DNA of 64,000 nucleotides from assembly GCA_004369045.1 (NCBI GenBank), contig ML213537.1, positions 27,036 to 91,035 on the forward strand, in the 5' to 3' direction. The notes below the pieces were generated by a model. The model saw nothing but the letters and a program-made list of their open reading frames with translations. It was not told where the DNA came from and searched no databases. Source of the stretch: Heliocybe sulcata. Taxonomy: Eukaryota; Basidiomycota; Agaricomycetes; Gloeophyllales; Gloeophyllaceae. How positions within the stretch are numbered: position 1 is the first letter of the stretch; each line of letters starts with the position of its first letter. The translations under genes and the position numbers were made by a program. Positions 22,986 through 33,056 of the stretch are shown here, one piece after another.

Positions 22986-24607
22986 TTACGCCTCCAAACC
23001 CCGCCACAGCCGGTGGATATCTTCCTGCAGTGTGTCATCCTCTGCGCCTTTCCGAAGTATCTCCCCTCCGTCTCGGACAAACCATCCCATCCGACTGACA
23101 CTGTCGACGCCGTGGATGACAACGTCCGCCTCGCGGAGCGGCGTGGTGAGGTCATGAAGCCGCCGGGCATTCAGGATCTCGGATACCGCCCTGTCGGAAG
23201 GGAAGCATCCGTCTGTCTCGCCAACTTCAAGGCCGAGCAGTAGATATTCGAGTTTCGGTGCAGGAAAGCCGTCGACCGATCGGATGAGGCGGAGGAGGGA
23301 CTCGTCGATGGATGTGGACGGGCCGCACGTGCCCTTGACCGTGAGCGAGGACAGAGCGGGACAGCTCATGAGCAACTCGTAGAAACGGTCTCCATCGTCT
23401 ATGGCGCCAAAATTGTGTATATCGAGCGTCTCCAGCATACAACCCGATCTGCGGAGCATGCGCGTCAAGGGTTCGGTAAGCGGGTGCGTGTCCGGTGCAA
23501 AGACAGTTAATTTCTGAAGTCGAGGGAGTACAAAGCTTGGAAAGACGTGTTCAGCAAGGCCGTCCTCTTCTTGATCATAGATGTCACAACGGAAGTCTTC
23601 CAGATATGGCAGTGTTATGTTGTACATCTGATCGATGTCAATGAATTCAAGCCCAAGCCCCAGCTGGTGTAGCGCGGGGCATTGTTCCAGGACAGAGCAG
23701 AGGTGACGATTAAATGTCGCGGATGCCATGACTAGCGTGGAGAGCCGGTGCCAATCTACTCCATCTGGGGTGTCATTGTTTGGCCCAAGATTGATTTCCA
23801 GGTGCTTGAGCTTCGGCATCGCCAAACTATTCAGCGAGAGTGGGGTCTGGGTTATGTCTGGAAATATGGACAATCCGAGCTTTTCGAGGAATGGGAGCTC
23901 AATGGGCGAGTGGACGAGCTGATCCCAGATGGTATGTGGGCAATTGATATCTAATGATTGGCAGCGACTCATAGAGGAGCGCCATATCTCCAGAGATGCA
24001 TCGACGTCGTCTGAGGACTCGTGGATGTGGAAGGTGAGGTTCAAGGGCAGAGCTCGAGCTCGGGTGACATAGATGTTTAGAAACGCGGTCTGTACCCGCA
24101 GGTTCGGATAGACTGGTACATCGTCGGGCGGATTGGGACCTTGCCGGATGAGCCGGATGAGCACGGAGCACCACAGCCGTGCTGTTGCATGGGCACACTG
24201 ACGCCAAAGGCGACATACTTGCGACAGAACCAAGGGGATAAACACGCGTACGGGAGTAATCGCGGGGCCCTTGCATGTTCCAAGGGATTCGTCGCGTGCA
24301 GCGGCTACAACCATAATCGCTGAGAGGATCTCTACCGGAAGTTGGTTGATCGCTGCCACAGGGTATGCCACTAGATGTTCCTAGGCTCACGCTCGATCAG
24401 ATAGTTCACTCTTATGCAGGACGGCGCGGTGAGTCACCTCTGCCCGACTTCCTGTAGTCGCGTCCGCTATCTCCGCCCCGGACTTTCTCTGCAATTGATC
24501 TACGTAAAACGCAAATCATCGTGTAGGGACAAATAGGATTCACAAGCGTGACTGTACTAACCGATATGCCCAAGGTCGACCTCGCTCTGTGCTAACGAGT
24601 CCGACAT
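22986..24607 (-). CDS. F-box protein F2-3
   Basis: Three exons on the minus strand: 24562-24607, 24438-24499, 22986-24380 (500 residues). Start MSDSLAQSEVDLGHID, second exon ending TTGSRAE, third starting EHLVAYPVAAINQ. The F-box is LPVEILSAIM with LVLSQVCRLWRQCAHATARL, then Leu-rich repeats and MGWFVRDGGEILRKGA at the end. No break was seen, in contrast to its tandem sister F2-4. Exon 1 and 2 lengths (46 and 62 nt) equal those of F2-2 and F2-4. Predicted SCF substrate receptor. Confidence 0.85.
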
Positions 24608-25026
24608 TTCCGGCTACTTGTGCCACCGCGCTCGTTGGGCCCTGGATAAATACTCGTGATATCTGTCGCAGATGACGCTTTGCGTAGAAAACTCGAGCAC
24701 AGAGACGAAGAGAGCTTGGGCGGAGAGAAGACGGAGAGGGTGTCGGACGAACCCGGGGTAGTGCTGGATTCTAATCGATAATCACTCGATACTGGCAAGA
24801 GTCAGTAATACCCTCTTGTACACGTTCTTGCAGCTACGTCCGTCCAACCAGACAGCATCTGGAACATATCACTACTCGTCACTGTCTCGATCTATGAGCT
24901 GCGGGTTCCGAAGCGCGTCTGGCATAAGAATATTCAAACAATACTTGTACGTGCGTACGAGGCGTATACTATGGCTCATTTGCTGACCTTGTTCTAGGAA
25001 CATCTACCACAACCGGCTCACCAAAT
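24608..25026. promoter_or_regulatory. divergent F1/F2 promoter, unit U3
   Basis: Carries the conserved word ATACTTGTACGTGCGTA at 24941-24957 and is nearly identical to the U4 region. The F1 side is likely idle, because F1-3 is broken. Confidence 0.4.
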
Positions 25027-26131
25027 ATGATACATATGTGAACTCCCAACTGAACTGCTGTCCGACATCTTCCTCATCTGCCTGCATAGTATCGGTGTTT
25101 ACGAGCTAGGCCTGACATTTTTACCCTTCATTCTGGTCCAAGTCTGCACTCGGTGGAGGCTCTGTGCTCTTGCATATCCCAAGCTATGGTCTACAGTTGC
25201 GCTTGCCTGTTGCAGAAGGCCAAGCGACCTGCGAAAGCTTTCTGGTCCCAGCAGATACCCAATCTCACCGAACACTTGTCCCGGTGCGTGGCTCGTGCGC
25301 AGCATGTTCCTGTATCAATCACTTTCGCAACCAACTATCCGCCCAAATCCATCCCCGAAGATTGCTTCGAGAAATGGAGGGTCTGCATGTCCCGCTGCGA
25401 GGTGCTCTCTTTCTCGGGATGCGAGTGGACATTGCAGCAGATTTGCAGGGTGCCCGTCGAGCTACCTCTCCTCCCACGGTTGTCGCTTGAGGTCGACTTC
25501 ACCTTGGACCGAAAGTAAATCCTATTCGAGCACATCATCGCCCCGGAACTACAATCTCTCTCATTAGGAGTTCCTAGCATCTCAGACAGGATGCGAATCG
25601 AATGGGGTAATGTCACTCACCTCACCTTACTAAAGTGCATGCTCCTTGACTTCTCCTGCGCCGCGTTCTTGCACGGATGCCAATTTCTGCGATCCCTATC
25701 ATCTCCTGCCTACTTCCCATGCTGGATCGCTCTGGATGTCAATTGGAACGGCTGGAGCTTAAGAAAGGCGGCGTGCTACATGATGCCGCACAATTCAAAG
25801 CTTTGCTCTCGGTGTTGCCTGCCATCCTGCATCTCAGCATTTCCGGATGGGTCTCGCCCTGGGCTGTAGACGGCTTCAAAGGCGTTCTGAGCCACTCATT
25901 TTCTCCGGCACTACGACTCTTGCCCCCGCTATGAAGGAGCTTTCTCTCCACGTCGTGCTTCCTAAAGGGCACCGCGACGCCTTGGATGGCACCGTGCGAG
26001 AGATTCTCAACTTCAGGTGTGGGGAACTCGATGCGGGGATCATCTATGTAGTGGATGTACGAGGAATGAGCACGGAGTGGAGACTTACAGACGAGGGAGA
26101 GATCGTCACGCGGCTCCGACTCGAAGACTGA
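25027..26131 (+). pseudogene. F-box gene F1-3, heavily broken
   Basis: Homologous to F1-4 throughout. Stops follow soon after the ATG at 25027 because the F-box start is frame-damaged. Another stop replaces the cysteine codon after LEVDFTLDRK. About 190 bp are deleted near 25695, joining FLRSL directly to the PIISCLLP region, and a further one-base loss lies near 25890. Intact-looking stretches remain (KSIPEDCFEKWRVCMSRCE; PKGHRDALDGTVREILN; end RLRLED). It cannot make the full protein. Confidence 0.8.
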
Positions 26132-26244
26132 GCTCGATGATGAAGCATGGTATAGGTCGACGTCCCGGGACAGAGTGACGGTTATTGCAGAGGTGGCAAG
26201 GCGGCAATCGGATAAGTGCTTTTATCGAACTATTGAGAGGAAAT

Positions 26245-26850
26245 GACTCTATGCCTGCCCGAGAGCGAGGTTGCGGCGGTCGTTCTCGCCTGAAAGCATT
26301 CACAGCACCCGATCATCCCGGCTCGTCCTCTTCTCTTCTCCGGTAGTGCCAGACTCATCCCATTCCCATCTCCCACATATAAGATACGCCCACTGCCCAA
26401 GCTAGTTGGGATCCCTATTGTCATACGGAGCCATGCGGGCGGTCCTCCTTGTGGTTTGGAAGCGCGGCGTTTTGCTGCATACGATTCGTGCGCACCCTTA
26501 CTGCCAGCGTCGACGGAGGCTTGGCCGCTGCCACTTTCCTGCATTTCCCTGGTGTCAGAACAGCTCCACCCGACCAACCAGCGCCGCTCTTTCTTCTTCG
26601 GCCTATGTCGGGCGAGGCGTCCACTGGCCGTGGCCGTGCGCGGGCGCTTGTGTCTTCCAGGTCGGCGGTGCAGGATGGTGTGGTTGCCGTATCGCAGCCC
26701 CGCTCGATTCGACACCACCGGGGTTTTGCTCCCTGTTCTCGCTGTGCGGTCTTCATGTATGACTTGTGTCTGCACCATCAAACGCACTGGTGGATCTGTA
26801 GGGAAGACTGAGAGCGCGAGCCAGGCCTCCCTTCTGCCGCGTTTTCTTCA
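26245..26850. repeat. linker block L4
   Basis: Inverted counterpart of 11641-12357, sharing CCCGATCATCCCGGCTCGTC, ACATATAAGATACGCCCACT and GAAGACTGAGAGCGCGAG. As on the left, both strands are open over long stretches and no domain is recognised. A transcribed but non-coding role cannot be excluded. Confidence 0.6.
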
Positions 26851-27110
26851 TTGAGAGCTTTCACTCGGCAGCGAGCAGCTCGTCCGGGTCGTGATGAACA
26901 TGGTCTTCCTGCAGTAGGGCAAACCTTACGACGGTCAAGAAGATAAGCTCGTGGCTCGTGGCTTTACTGTAGGCTTTCTGAACCACCTCCTCCGCAAGTG
27001 CAGGGAGTCACGGTCTTTGGTACGGCTCCTGTCGGAATTGCGGCGACGTACTGGTCGGCCTAGAATGCCGTGACTCAGATGTTTACTTTCTTGATGGAGA
27101 CATTGGGACG
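26851..27110 (-). pseudogene. old HOP2 fragment B
   Basis: Inverted counterpart of fragment A. On the minus strand it shows CATCAAGAAAGTAAACATCT, GGAGCCGTACCAAAGACCGT and a CTGCAGGAAGACCATGTTCA block matching the TTFF exon start. It is too decayed to code. Fragments A and B are much closer to each other than to the full HOP2 genes. Confidence 0.65.
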
Positions 27111-27507
27111 GTGCTACAACGGTTCGTAGGAAGCCTACATAGACTGTGGCATACGGGACTAGTACTCTTGCATAGCAGAATATGAATCTTAGATGGCGGG
27201 AGAGACAGGAGCGTTGAGTAATGTTATCCTATGCCTCTCGATACCCTCAAAACGTACAGCTTGAACGTCGAACCGCACTCATGACTCCCGTGCAACCCAT
27301 GCTGGTTTTCATGCGTTGCTCTCCGCGCCCATGACAATGATAGCTGACTGGCACCATGATGCGTATATTATGACAGCACAGTGAAGATTACACTCGTGAG
27401 GCCCGCCGAATGACATGGTGGAGAGATACAGGAGACGGGCTGAACGTCGATACTACATAGAGCAGGTCGAGTACAGCACAGAAGAGATACGGGTTAGTGG
27501 GCATCCA
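27111..27507. other. HOP2-4 3' flank
   Basis: No gene; inverted counterpart of 10952-11349, including AGGCCCGCCGAATGACATGG near 27400. Confidence 0.6.
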
Positions 27508-28563
27508 TTACTTCTTGAGCTTGCCTTTAGCACCTAGGGATGTGCACAGACCGTTGCGTTCCAGCAGAGCATGCTCGGCAGTGTCGTACTCGATTCCGAG
27601 GTCTTCGGCGAGGGAATCCGCGTCTTGGCGAGGCAGCGCGTCTGTGGCCATGTCCCAGAAGCTACAAGCACCGTCAGCATCCGGGCGATACGAATGGCAG
27701 GGCTGCCGCCTACGTTTTGAAAACGTTTCTGCGGCGCAGCCACTCGCCGCGCCAGTTTTCCCAGTCGGCGTCGAGCTGCGCGGTCTCGGCCGCGGAGACG
27801 AGCGGGGCGCCGGAGCGGAGAGGAGCAAGGTGGTTGTGTGTTTTGTCGACCTGTACGCATATAGTCGCGAGATCGCGGTCGCAGGTGGTCAGGACAGAGA
27901 GATAGGCATGGACGTACCGCTTGCGCGACTCCTTCGATCTGACTGGTGAGCTCGTCGTTCGTCGGGGTGCTTTTCAGCTTGGCGAGCTCTATATCGACGC
28001 ACTCATGGGTGGGAGACGTCTAGGAGATGGACGCAGAACTGACCAGACCAAGCGGCTTTCACTTCTGCTGCCAAGACAGCGTTCCCCTCGTCCATAGCCT
28101 TGATCTCCACCTCCAAAGCAGCAAGCCTCTCCGCCGGCAGCTCGTCCAAATTCGCCTGGTTCGCTACAAAGAACGTCGTCTTCCCTACAGAACCACGGCG
28201 TTCATGACCATCAGGAAGGTGGAGTTATGACGCCCAACTCAACCGTATGCTTTCTGAACCACCTCTTTCTTCTCCGCGAGCGCGAGGAGGATCTTCTGAG
28301 TCGCGGTCTTTGGCACGGCGCCTTTCAGATTGGCCGCTACGTCTACCGCTCCAAACGGGCGGTTCATCTGGTGTGGTGAGCCTGAGGTCCTAACGTAGAT
28401 ATATCCCAGGTAGGATACTCACTTTCTTGATGTATGCGAGCACTCTATCCTCCGCTGGAGTTTGCGTCAGTTTTGGTGAGTTGTAATAGCTGGTTTAGCT
28501 ATCCAAAGGGTCACCTTCTTGCCCTTTAAGTACCTTTACATCGCTCTTGGCTTTGGAAGACAT
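27508..28563 (-). CDS. HOP2: HOP2/PSMC3IP-like meiotic recombination protein, copy 4
   Basis: Seven exons on the minus strand: 28515-28563, 28423-28454, 28244-28367, 28044-28184, 27918-27988, 27714-27850, 27508-27661. Every exon has the same length as in copy 1, giving 235 residues. The winged helix (NRPFGAVDVAANLKG) is identical over this part. Substitutions against copy 1 cluster in and after the coiled coil: MDEGNAV for MDEENAV, KAAWS for KAASS, LTSQIEGV for LATQIQDV, and KGKLKK for KGKPKK at the end. Both copies look functional. By family, the protein is nuclear, binds Mnd1 and promotes meiotic strand exchange. Confidence 0.85.
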
Positions 28564-28773
28564 TGTGGACTGGTGCTATTGCGATTGGTAAAGCTCACAG
28601 CGCGGTCGAGGTAATGGTCAATGAGAGTACCCGCGTGTGAACTTCAAATCCGAACGCAACTTGAAGGAGAAGGAACATCGAGCAACAAATATTTATCTTA
28701 TGCATCGCAAAATTACAGCTTCCACAAGTACGGCTCAAATTACTTAGAGCATAGAGCTTATCGTCAGAACTCC

Positions 28774-30423
28774 TTACGCCTCCAAACCCCGCCACACCCA
28801 GTCGATATCATCCTGCAGTGTGTCATCATCTGCGCCTTTCCGAAGTATCTCCCCTCCGTCTCGAACGAACCATCCCATCCGACTGACACTGTCGACGCCG
28901 TGGATGACAATGTCCGCCTCGCGGAGCGGCGTGGTGAGGTCATGAAGCCGCCGGGCATTCAGGATCTCGGATATCGCGCTGTCGGAAGGGAAGCATCCGT
29001 CTGTCTTGCCAACTTCAAGGCCGAGCAGTACATATTCGAGTTTCGGTGCAGGATAGCCGTCGACCGATCGGATGAGGCAGAGGAGGGACTCGTCGATGGA
29101 TGTGGACGGGCCGAAGGTGCCGTACGTGCCGTACGTGCCCGTGACTGTGAGCGAGGACAGAGCGGGACAGCTCATGAGCAACTCGTAGAAATGATCTCCA
29201 TCGTCTATGGCGCCAAAATTGTGTATATCGAGCGTCTCCAGCATACAACCCGATCTGCGGAGCATGCGCGTCAAGGGTTCGGTAAGCGGGTGCGTGTCCG
29301 GTGCAAAGACAGTTAATTTCTGAAGTCGAGGGAGCACAAAGCTTGGAAAAACGAGTTTGGCAAGGCTGTCCTCGTCGTGATCGTAGATGGAACAATGGAA
29401 GTCCTCCAGACATGGCAGTCTTATGTTGCACATCTGATCGATGTCAACGACCTCAAGCCCAAGCTCCAGCTGGCGTAGCGCGGGGCATTGATCCAGGACA
29501 GAGCAGAGGCGATGATTAAATGTAGCAGTGTATGGCTAGCGTGGAGAGCTGGGACCAGTCGACGCCATCAGGGGTGTCATTGACTCCCCAAAGAGCGATT
29601 TCCAGCTGCTTGAGCTTCGGCATCGCCAAACTATTCAATAGGAGTACTGGGGTTTGGATTTGGCGTTGCCATATGGCGAATCCGAGCTTTTCGAGCAACG
29701 GGAGCTCAATGGGCGAGTAGAAGAGCTGATCCCAGATGGTATCTGGGCAATTGACATATAACGATTGGCAGCGACTCATAGAGGAGCGCCATATATCCAG
29801 AGATGCATCGACGTCGTCTGAGGACTGGTGGATTTGGAACGTGAGGTTCATGGGCAAAGCTCGAGCACGGGTGACATAGGTGTTTAGAAACGCGGTCTGT
29901 AGGAGCAGGTTCGGATAGACTCGTACATCTTTCTTGCTGAGGTCGGGCGGATCGGGACCTTGCCGGATGAGCACGGAGCACCACAGCCGTGCTGTTGCAT
30001 GGGCACACTGACGCCAAAGGCGACAGATTTGTGACAGAACCAAGGGGGTAAACACACGTACGGGAGTAGTTATGAGGCCGTGGCATGCACCGAAGCATTC
30101 GTCGCAGGCATCGACAGCTACAACCATAATCGCTGAGAGGATCTCTACCGGAAGTTGGTTGATCACTGCTACAGGGTATGCCACTCGATGTTCCTAGGCT
30201 CACGCTCGATCAGATATTTCACTCTGATGCAGGACGGCGCGGTTAGTCACCTCTGCCCGACTTCCTGTAGTCGCGTCCTCCATCTCCGTGCCAGACTTTC
30301 TCTGCAATTGATCTACGTAAAGAGCAAATTATCGTGTAAGGACATCGAATAGGATTCACAAGCGTGACTGTACTAACCAATATGCCCAAGGTCGACCTCG
30401 CCCTGTGCTAACGAGTCCGACAT
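28774..30423 (-). pseudogene. F-box gene F2-4, one frameshift
   Basis: Same three-exon layout as its sister F2-3: 30378-30423, 30251-30312, 28774-30193. The N-terminal half (MSDSLAQGEVDLGHID, F-box LPVEILSAIM) and the C-terminal half (from MCNIRLPCLED to the end) are each open, but they lie in different frames. A two-base deletion near 29523, inside the region matching IHSATFNRRL of F2-1, separates them. The break looks recent because both halves are otherwise well conserved. Confidence 0.75.
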
Positions 30424-30869
30424 TTCCGGCTACTTGTGCCACCGCGTCTTTCTGGCAGGAAATAAGCTCGTTGGGCCCTGGATAAATACTCGTGATATCT
30501 GTCGCAAATGACGCTTTGCGTAGAAAACTCGAGCACAGAGACGAAGAGAGCTTGGCTGAGCTTGGCCGGAGAGAAGACGGAGGGTGTCGGACGAACCCGG
30601 GGAGTGCTGGATTCTAATCGATAATCACTCGATACTCTCAAGAGTCAGTAATACCCTCTTGTACACGTTCTTGCAGCTACGTCCGTCCAACCAGACAGCA
30701 TCTGGAACATATCACTAATCGTCACGGTCTCGCTCTATGAGCTGCGGGTTCAGAAGCGCGTCTGGCATAAGAATAATCAAGCAATACTTGTACGTGCGTA
30801 CGAGGCGCATACTATGGCTCATTTGCTGACCTTGTTCTAGGAACATCGTCCACAACGGGCTCTATAACC
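30424..30869. promoter_or_regulatory. divergent F1/F2 promoter, unit U4
   Basis: Carries the conserved word ATACTTGTACGTGCGTA at 30784-30800 and is nearly identical to 24608-25026. Here the F1 side faces an intact gene. Confidence 0.4.
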
Positions 30870-32174
30870 ATGATACACAAACTCCCAGCTGAGCTGCTGT
30901 CCGACATCTTCCTCATCTGCCTGCATAGTATCGGCATTTACAAGCTGGGCCCGACATTTCTACCCTTCATTCTGGTCCAGGTCTGCTCTCGGTGGAGGCA
31001 CTGTGCTCTTGCGTGTCCCAGGCTATGGTCTACAGTCGCGCTTGTCTGTCACAGACTCGGAAGGCCAAGCGACCTGCGAAAGCCTCTCTTGACACCATCC
31101 CGGCAGATACCCAATCTCACCGAACACCTATCCCGGTGCGTGGCTCGTGCGCAGCATGTTCCTGTTTCAATCACGTTCGCAACCAACTATCCGCACAAAT
31201 CTATCCCGGAAGATTGCTTCGAGAAATGGAGGGTCTGCATGCCCCGCTGCGAGGCGCTCTCTTTCTCAGGATGCGATTGGATGTTGCAGCAGATTTGCAG
31301 GGTTCCCGTCGAATTACTTCTCCTCCGACGGCTATCGCTTGAGATGGACTTCACCTTGGAGAGAAAGTGCATCTTATTCGAGCACCTCATGGCCCCACAG
31401 CTCCAATCTCTCTCGCTAGGAGTTCCTAGCATTTCGGACAGGACGCGAATCGCACGGGGAAAGGTCACTCACCTCGCCTTACTAAAGTATATGATCTTCG
31501 ACTTCTCCTGCGCCGCGTTTCTGCAAGGATTCCAATCTCTGCGATCACTGAAGTTTAGAATGGAACACCATGATGCCGAGGAGGCTCAGTTATACCCCGA
31601 GAAATGGATGATATCACTCCCGCACCTGGAGGAGCTGAGTGCATCCTTCTGTGACGGGGGTTACTATGCTTTCTTATCTTGCATCCATACCCCACGTTTG
31701 CGCTCTTTGAACGTTTTAGCCGACTGCGAGTCAAGGCCTATCATTTCCTACTTACTTCCCATGCTGGATCGCACTGGGTGTCAATTGGAACGGTTGGAGC
31801 TTGATAGAGGCGGCGTGCTACATGATGCCACAGAGTTGAAAGCTTTGCTCTCGGCGTTGCCCGCCATCCTGCATCTCCGCATTGTCGGATGGGTCCCATT
31901 CTGGGCTGTAGACGGCTTCAAAGATGTTCTGAGCCAACTTATTCTCTCCGGCACCACGCCTCTTGCCCCCGCTATGAAGGAGCTTTCTCTGCAGGCAGGG
32001 GTTCTTCCTAAACGGCACGGCAAAGTCTTGGATGGCACCGCGCGAGAGATTCTCAACTCCAGGCGTGGAGAACTCGATGCGGGGTCCATCTATGTTGTGG
32101 AACAACGAGAAAGGAGCACGGAGTGGAGACTTACAGAGGGAGAGATCGTCACGCTGCACCGATGCGAAGATTGA
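30870..32174 (+). CDS. F-box protein F1-4
   Basis: Single exon, 434 residues, and the best preserved F1 copy. It begins directly with the F-box: MIHKLPAELLSDIFLICL, then FILVQVCSRWRHCALACPRL. Leu-rich segments follow (LRRLSLEMDF, LQSLSLGVPS, LRSLKFRM, LRSLNVLADC, LERLELDRGG, LHLRIVGWVP, MKELSLQAGV). The C-terminus has REILNSRRGELDAGS and ends HRCED. Upstream, an in-frame stop in TTGTTCTAGG makes the ATG at 30870 the first usable start. Predicted SCF substrate receptor with unknown target. It pairs divergently with F2-4, which is broken. Confidence 0.85.
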   Translation: MIHKLPAELLSDIFLICLHSIGIYKLGPTFLPFILVQVCSRWRHCALACPRLWSTVALVCHRLGRPSDLRKPLLTPSRQIPNLTEHLSRCVARAQHVPVSITFATNYPHKSIPEDCFEKWRVCMPRCEALSFSGCDWMLQQICRVPVELLLLRRLSLEMDFTLERKCILFEHLMAPQLQSLSLGVPSISDRTRIARGKVTHLALLKYMIFDFSCAAFLQGFQSLRSLKFRMEHHDAEEAQLYPEKWMISLPHLEELSASFCDGGYYAFLSCIHTPRLRSLNVLADCESRPIISYLLPMLDRTGCQLERLELDRGGVLHDATELKALLSALPAILHLRIVGWVPFWAVDGFKDVLSQLILSGTTPLAPAMKELSLQAGVLPKRHGKVLDGTAREILNSRRGELDAGSIYVVEQRERSTEWRLTEGEIVTLHRCED

Positions 32175-33056
32175 GCTCGATGATGAAGCATGGTATAGGT
32201 CGACATCCTGGGGTAGAGTGATGGTTATTGCAGAGGTGGCAAGGCGGCAATAGGATAAGTGCTTTGTAGAACAATCGAGAGAAAATGAATTTACGAATCT
32301 GCTAGGCTCTTATATGTGGTTTGTGAGGTCCGATGTAGTTAGTGTAGTTCAACGTCCACCACTTGCCGCTGCATGTACTTGGTCCGTTCAGGCGAGGTAT
32401 AGCTTTAGACTCTCCTTAAGGCCTTGCGTAAGAGGGAGACCCGACGAACTGGTGTGCGTAACGTGCGCGAAGGTGAGTACGTTCTCTGCTGACAGATCTC
32501 AGACGTATCTTTGTGAATTTCATGCACATACTGGGTATAGCTTACAGGGTCTGCTCGCCTAGGAAAGCATGGACATGCAGCTTTCGTCGGGCCGGCCTCA
32601 TGATTCCGTTTCCTGCTGTTTTGGTGAACACAGGTCGTCCATTTCCGACCTTGCCATCGTACTCGGATGATGTTCTCGTTAATCTGCTCCGAGATGGCCG
32701 AGTATAATGATGACGACAACCCAAGTTCGCAACCTGCTTCATGCTCCCAGATCACCGGTGTTCTCACTGGGAGAGGCTCTGAGACAGGCGCGGATGAGTT
32801 TATAAATGACTGTGCTCAATACACGCAGTATCCCGAGCTCACCGACGCCGTTCATCCCGTTGCTGATGATTAACAACTGTTTTCAGGGAATGGCAATGCT
32901 GCGATGAAACATACGCACAGCCCACAGTCCGAATACCTGCCCGCGCGTTCTTCAAGACGCTTAAATGGTGCTCTAACGGAGTCGTGTAACTCTTCGTATC
33001 AAGACAATCCTTTGTGCTACGAGGACATCTTCATCCTCAGTACAACATACGACACG
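32175..33056. other. right boundary of the palindrome and AP2 upstream
   Basis: 32175-32295 is the F1 3' flank shared with U2 and U3. Beyond it the sequence is unique. No gene is recognised; the short frames on both strands have no known domains. Confidence 0.5.

Larger units (their letters stand above)
20450..32295. repeat. right arm of the F-box/HOP2 palindrome (units U3 and U4)
   Basis: Inverted counterpart of 6.2-17.0 kb. The order is linker, HOP2 fossil, HOP2 (minus), F2 (minus), F1 (plus), repeated twice in tandem (U3 20.45-26.24, U4 26.25-32.29 kb). F2 5' exons of U3 and U4 are almost identical. The right end is marked by the shared F1 3' flank (GCTCGATGATGAAGCATGG, then GGCAAGGCGGCAAT), present at 26131-26245 and 32175-32290 and inverted near 12240-12350. 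Confidence 0.85.
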
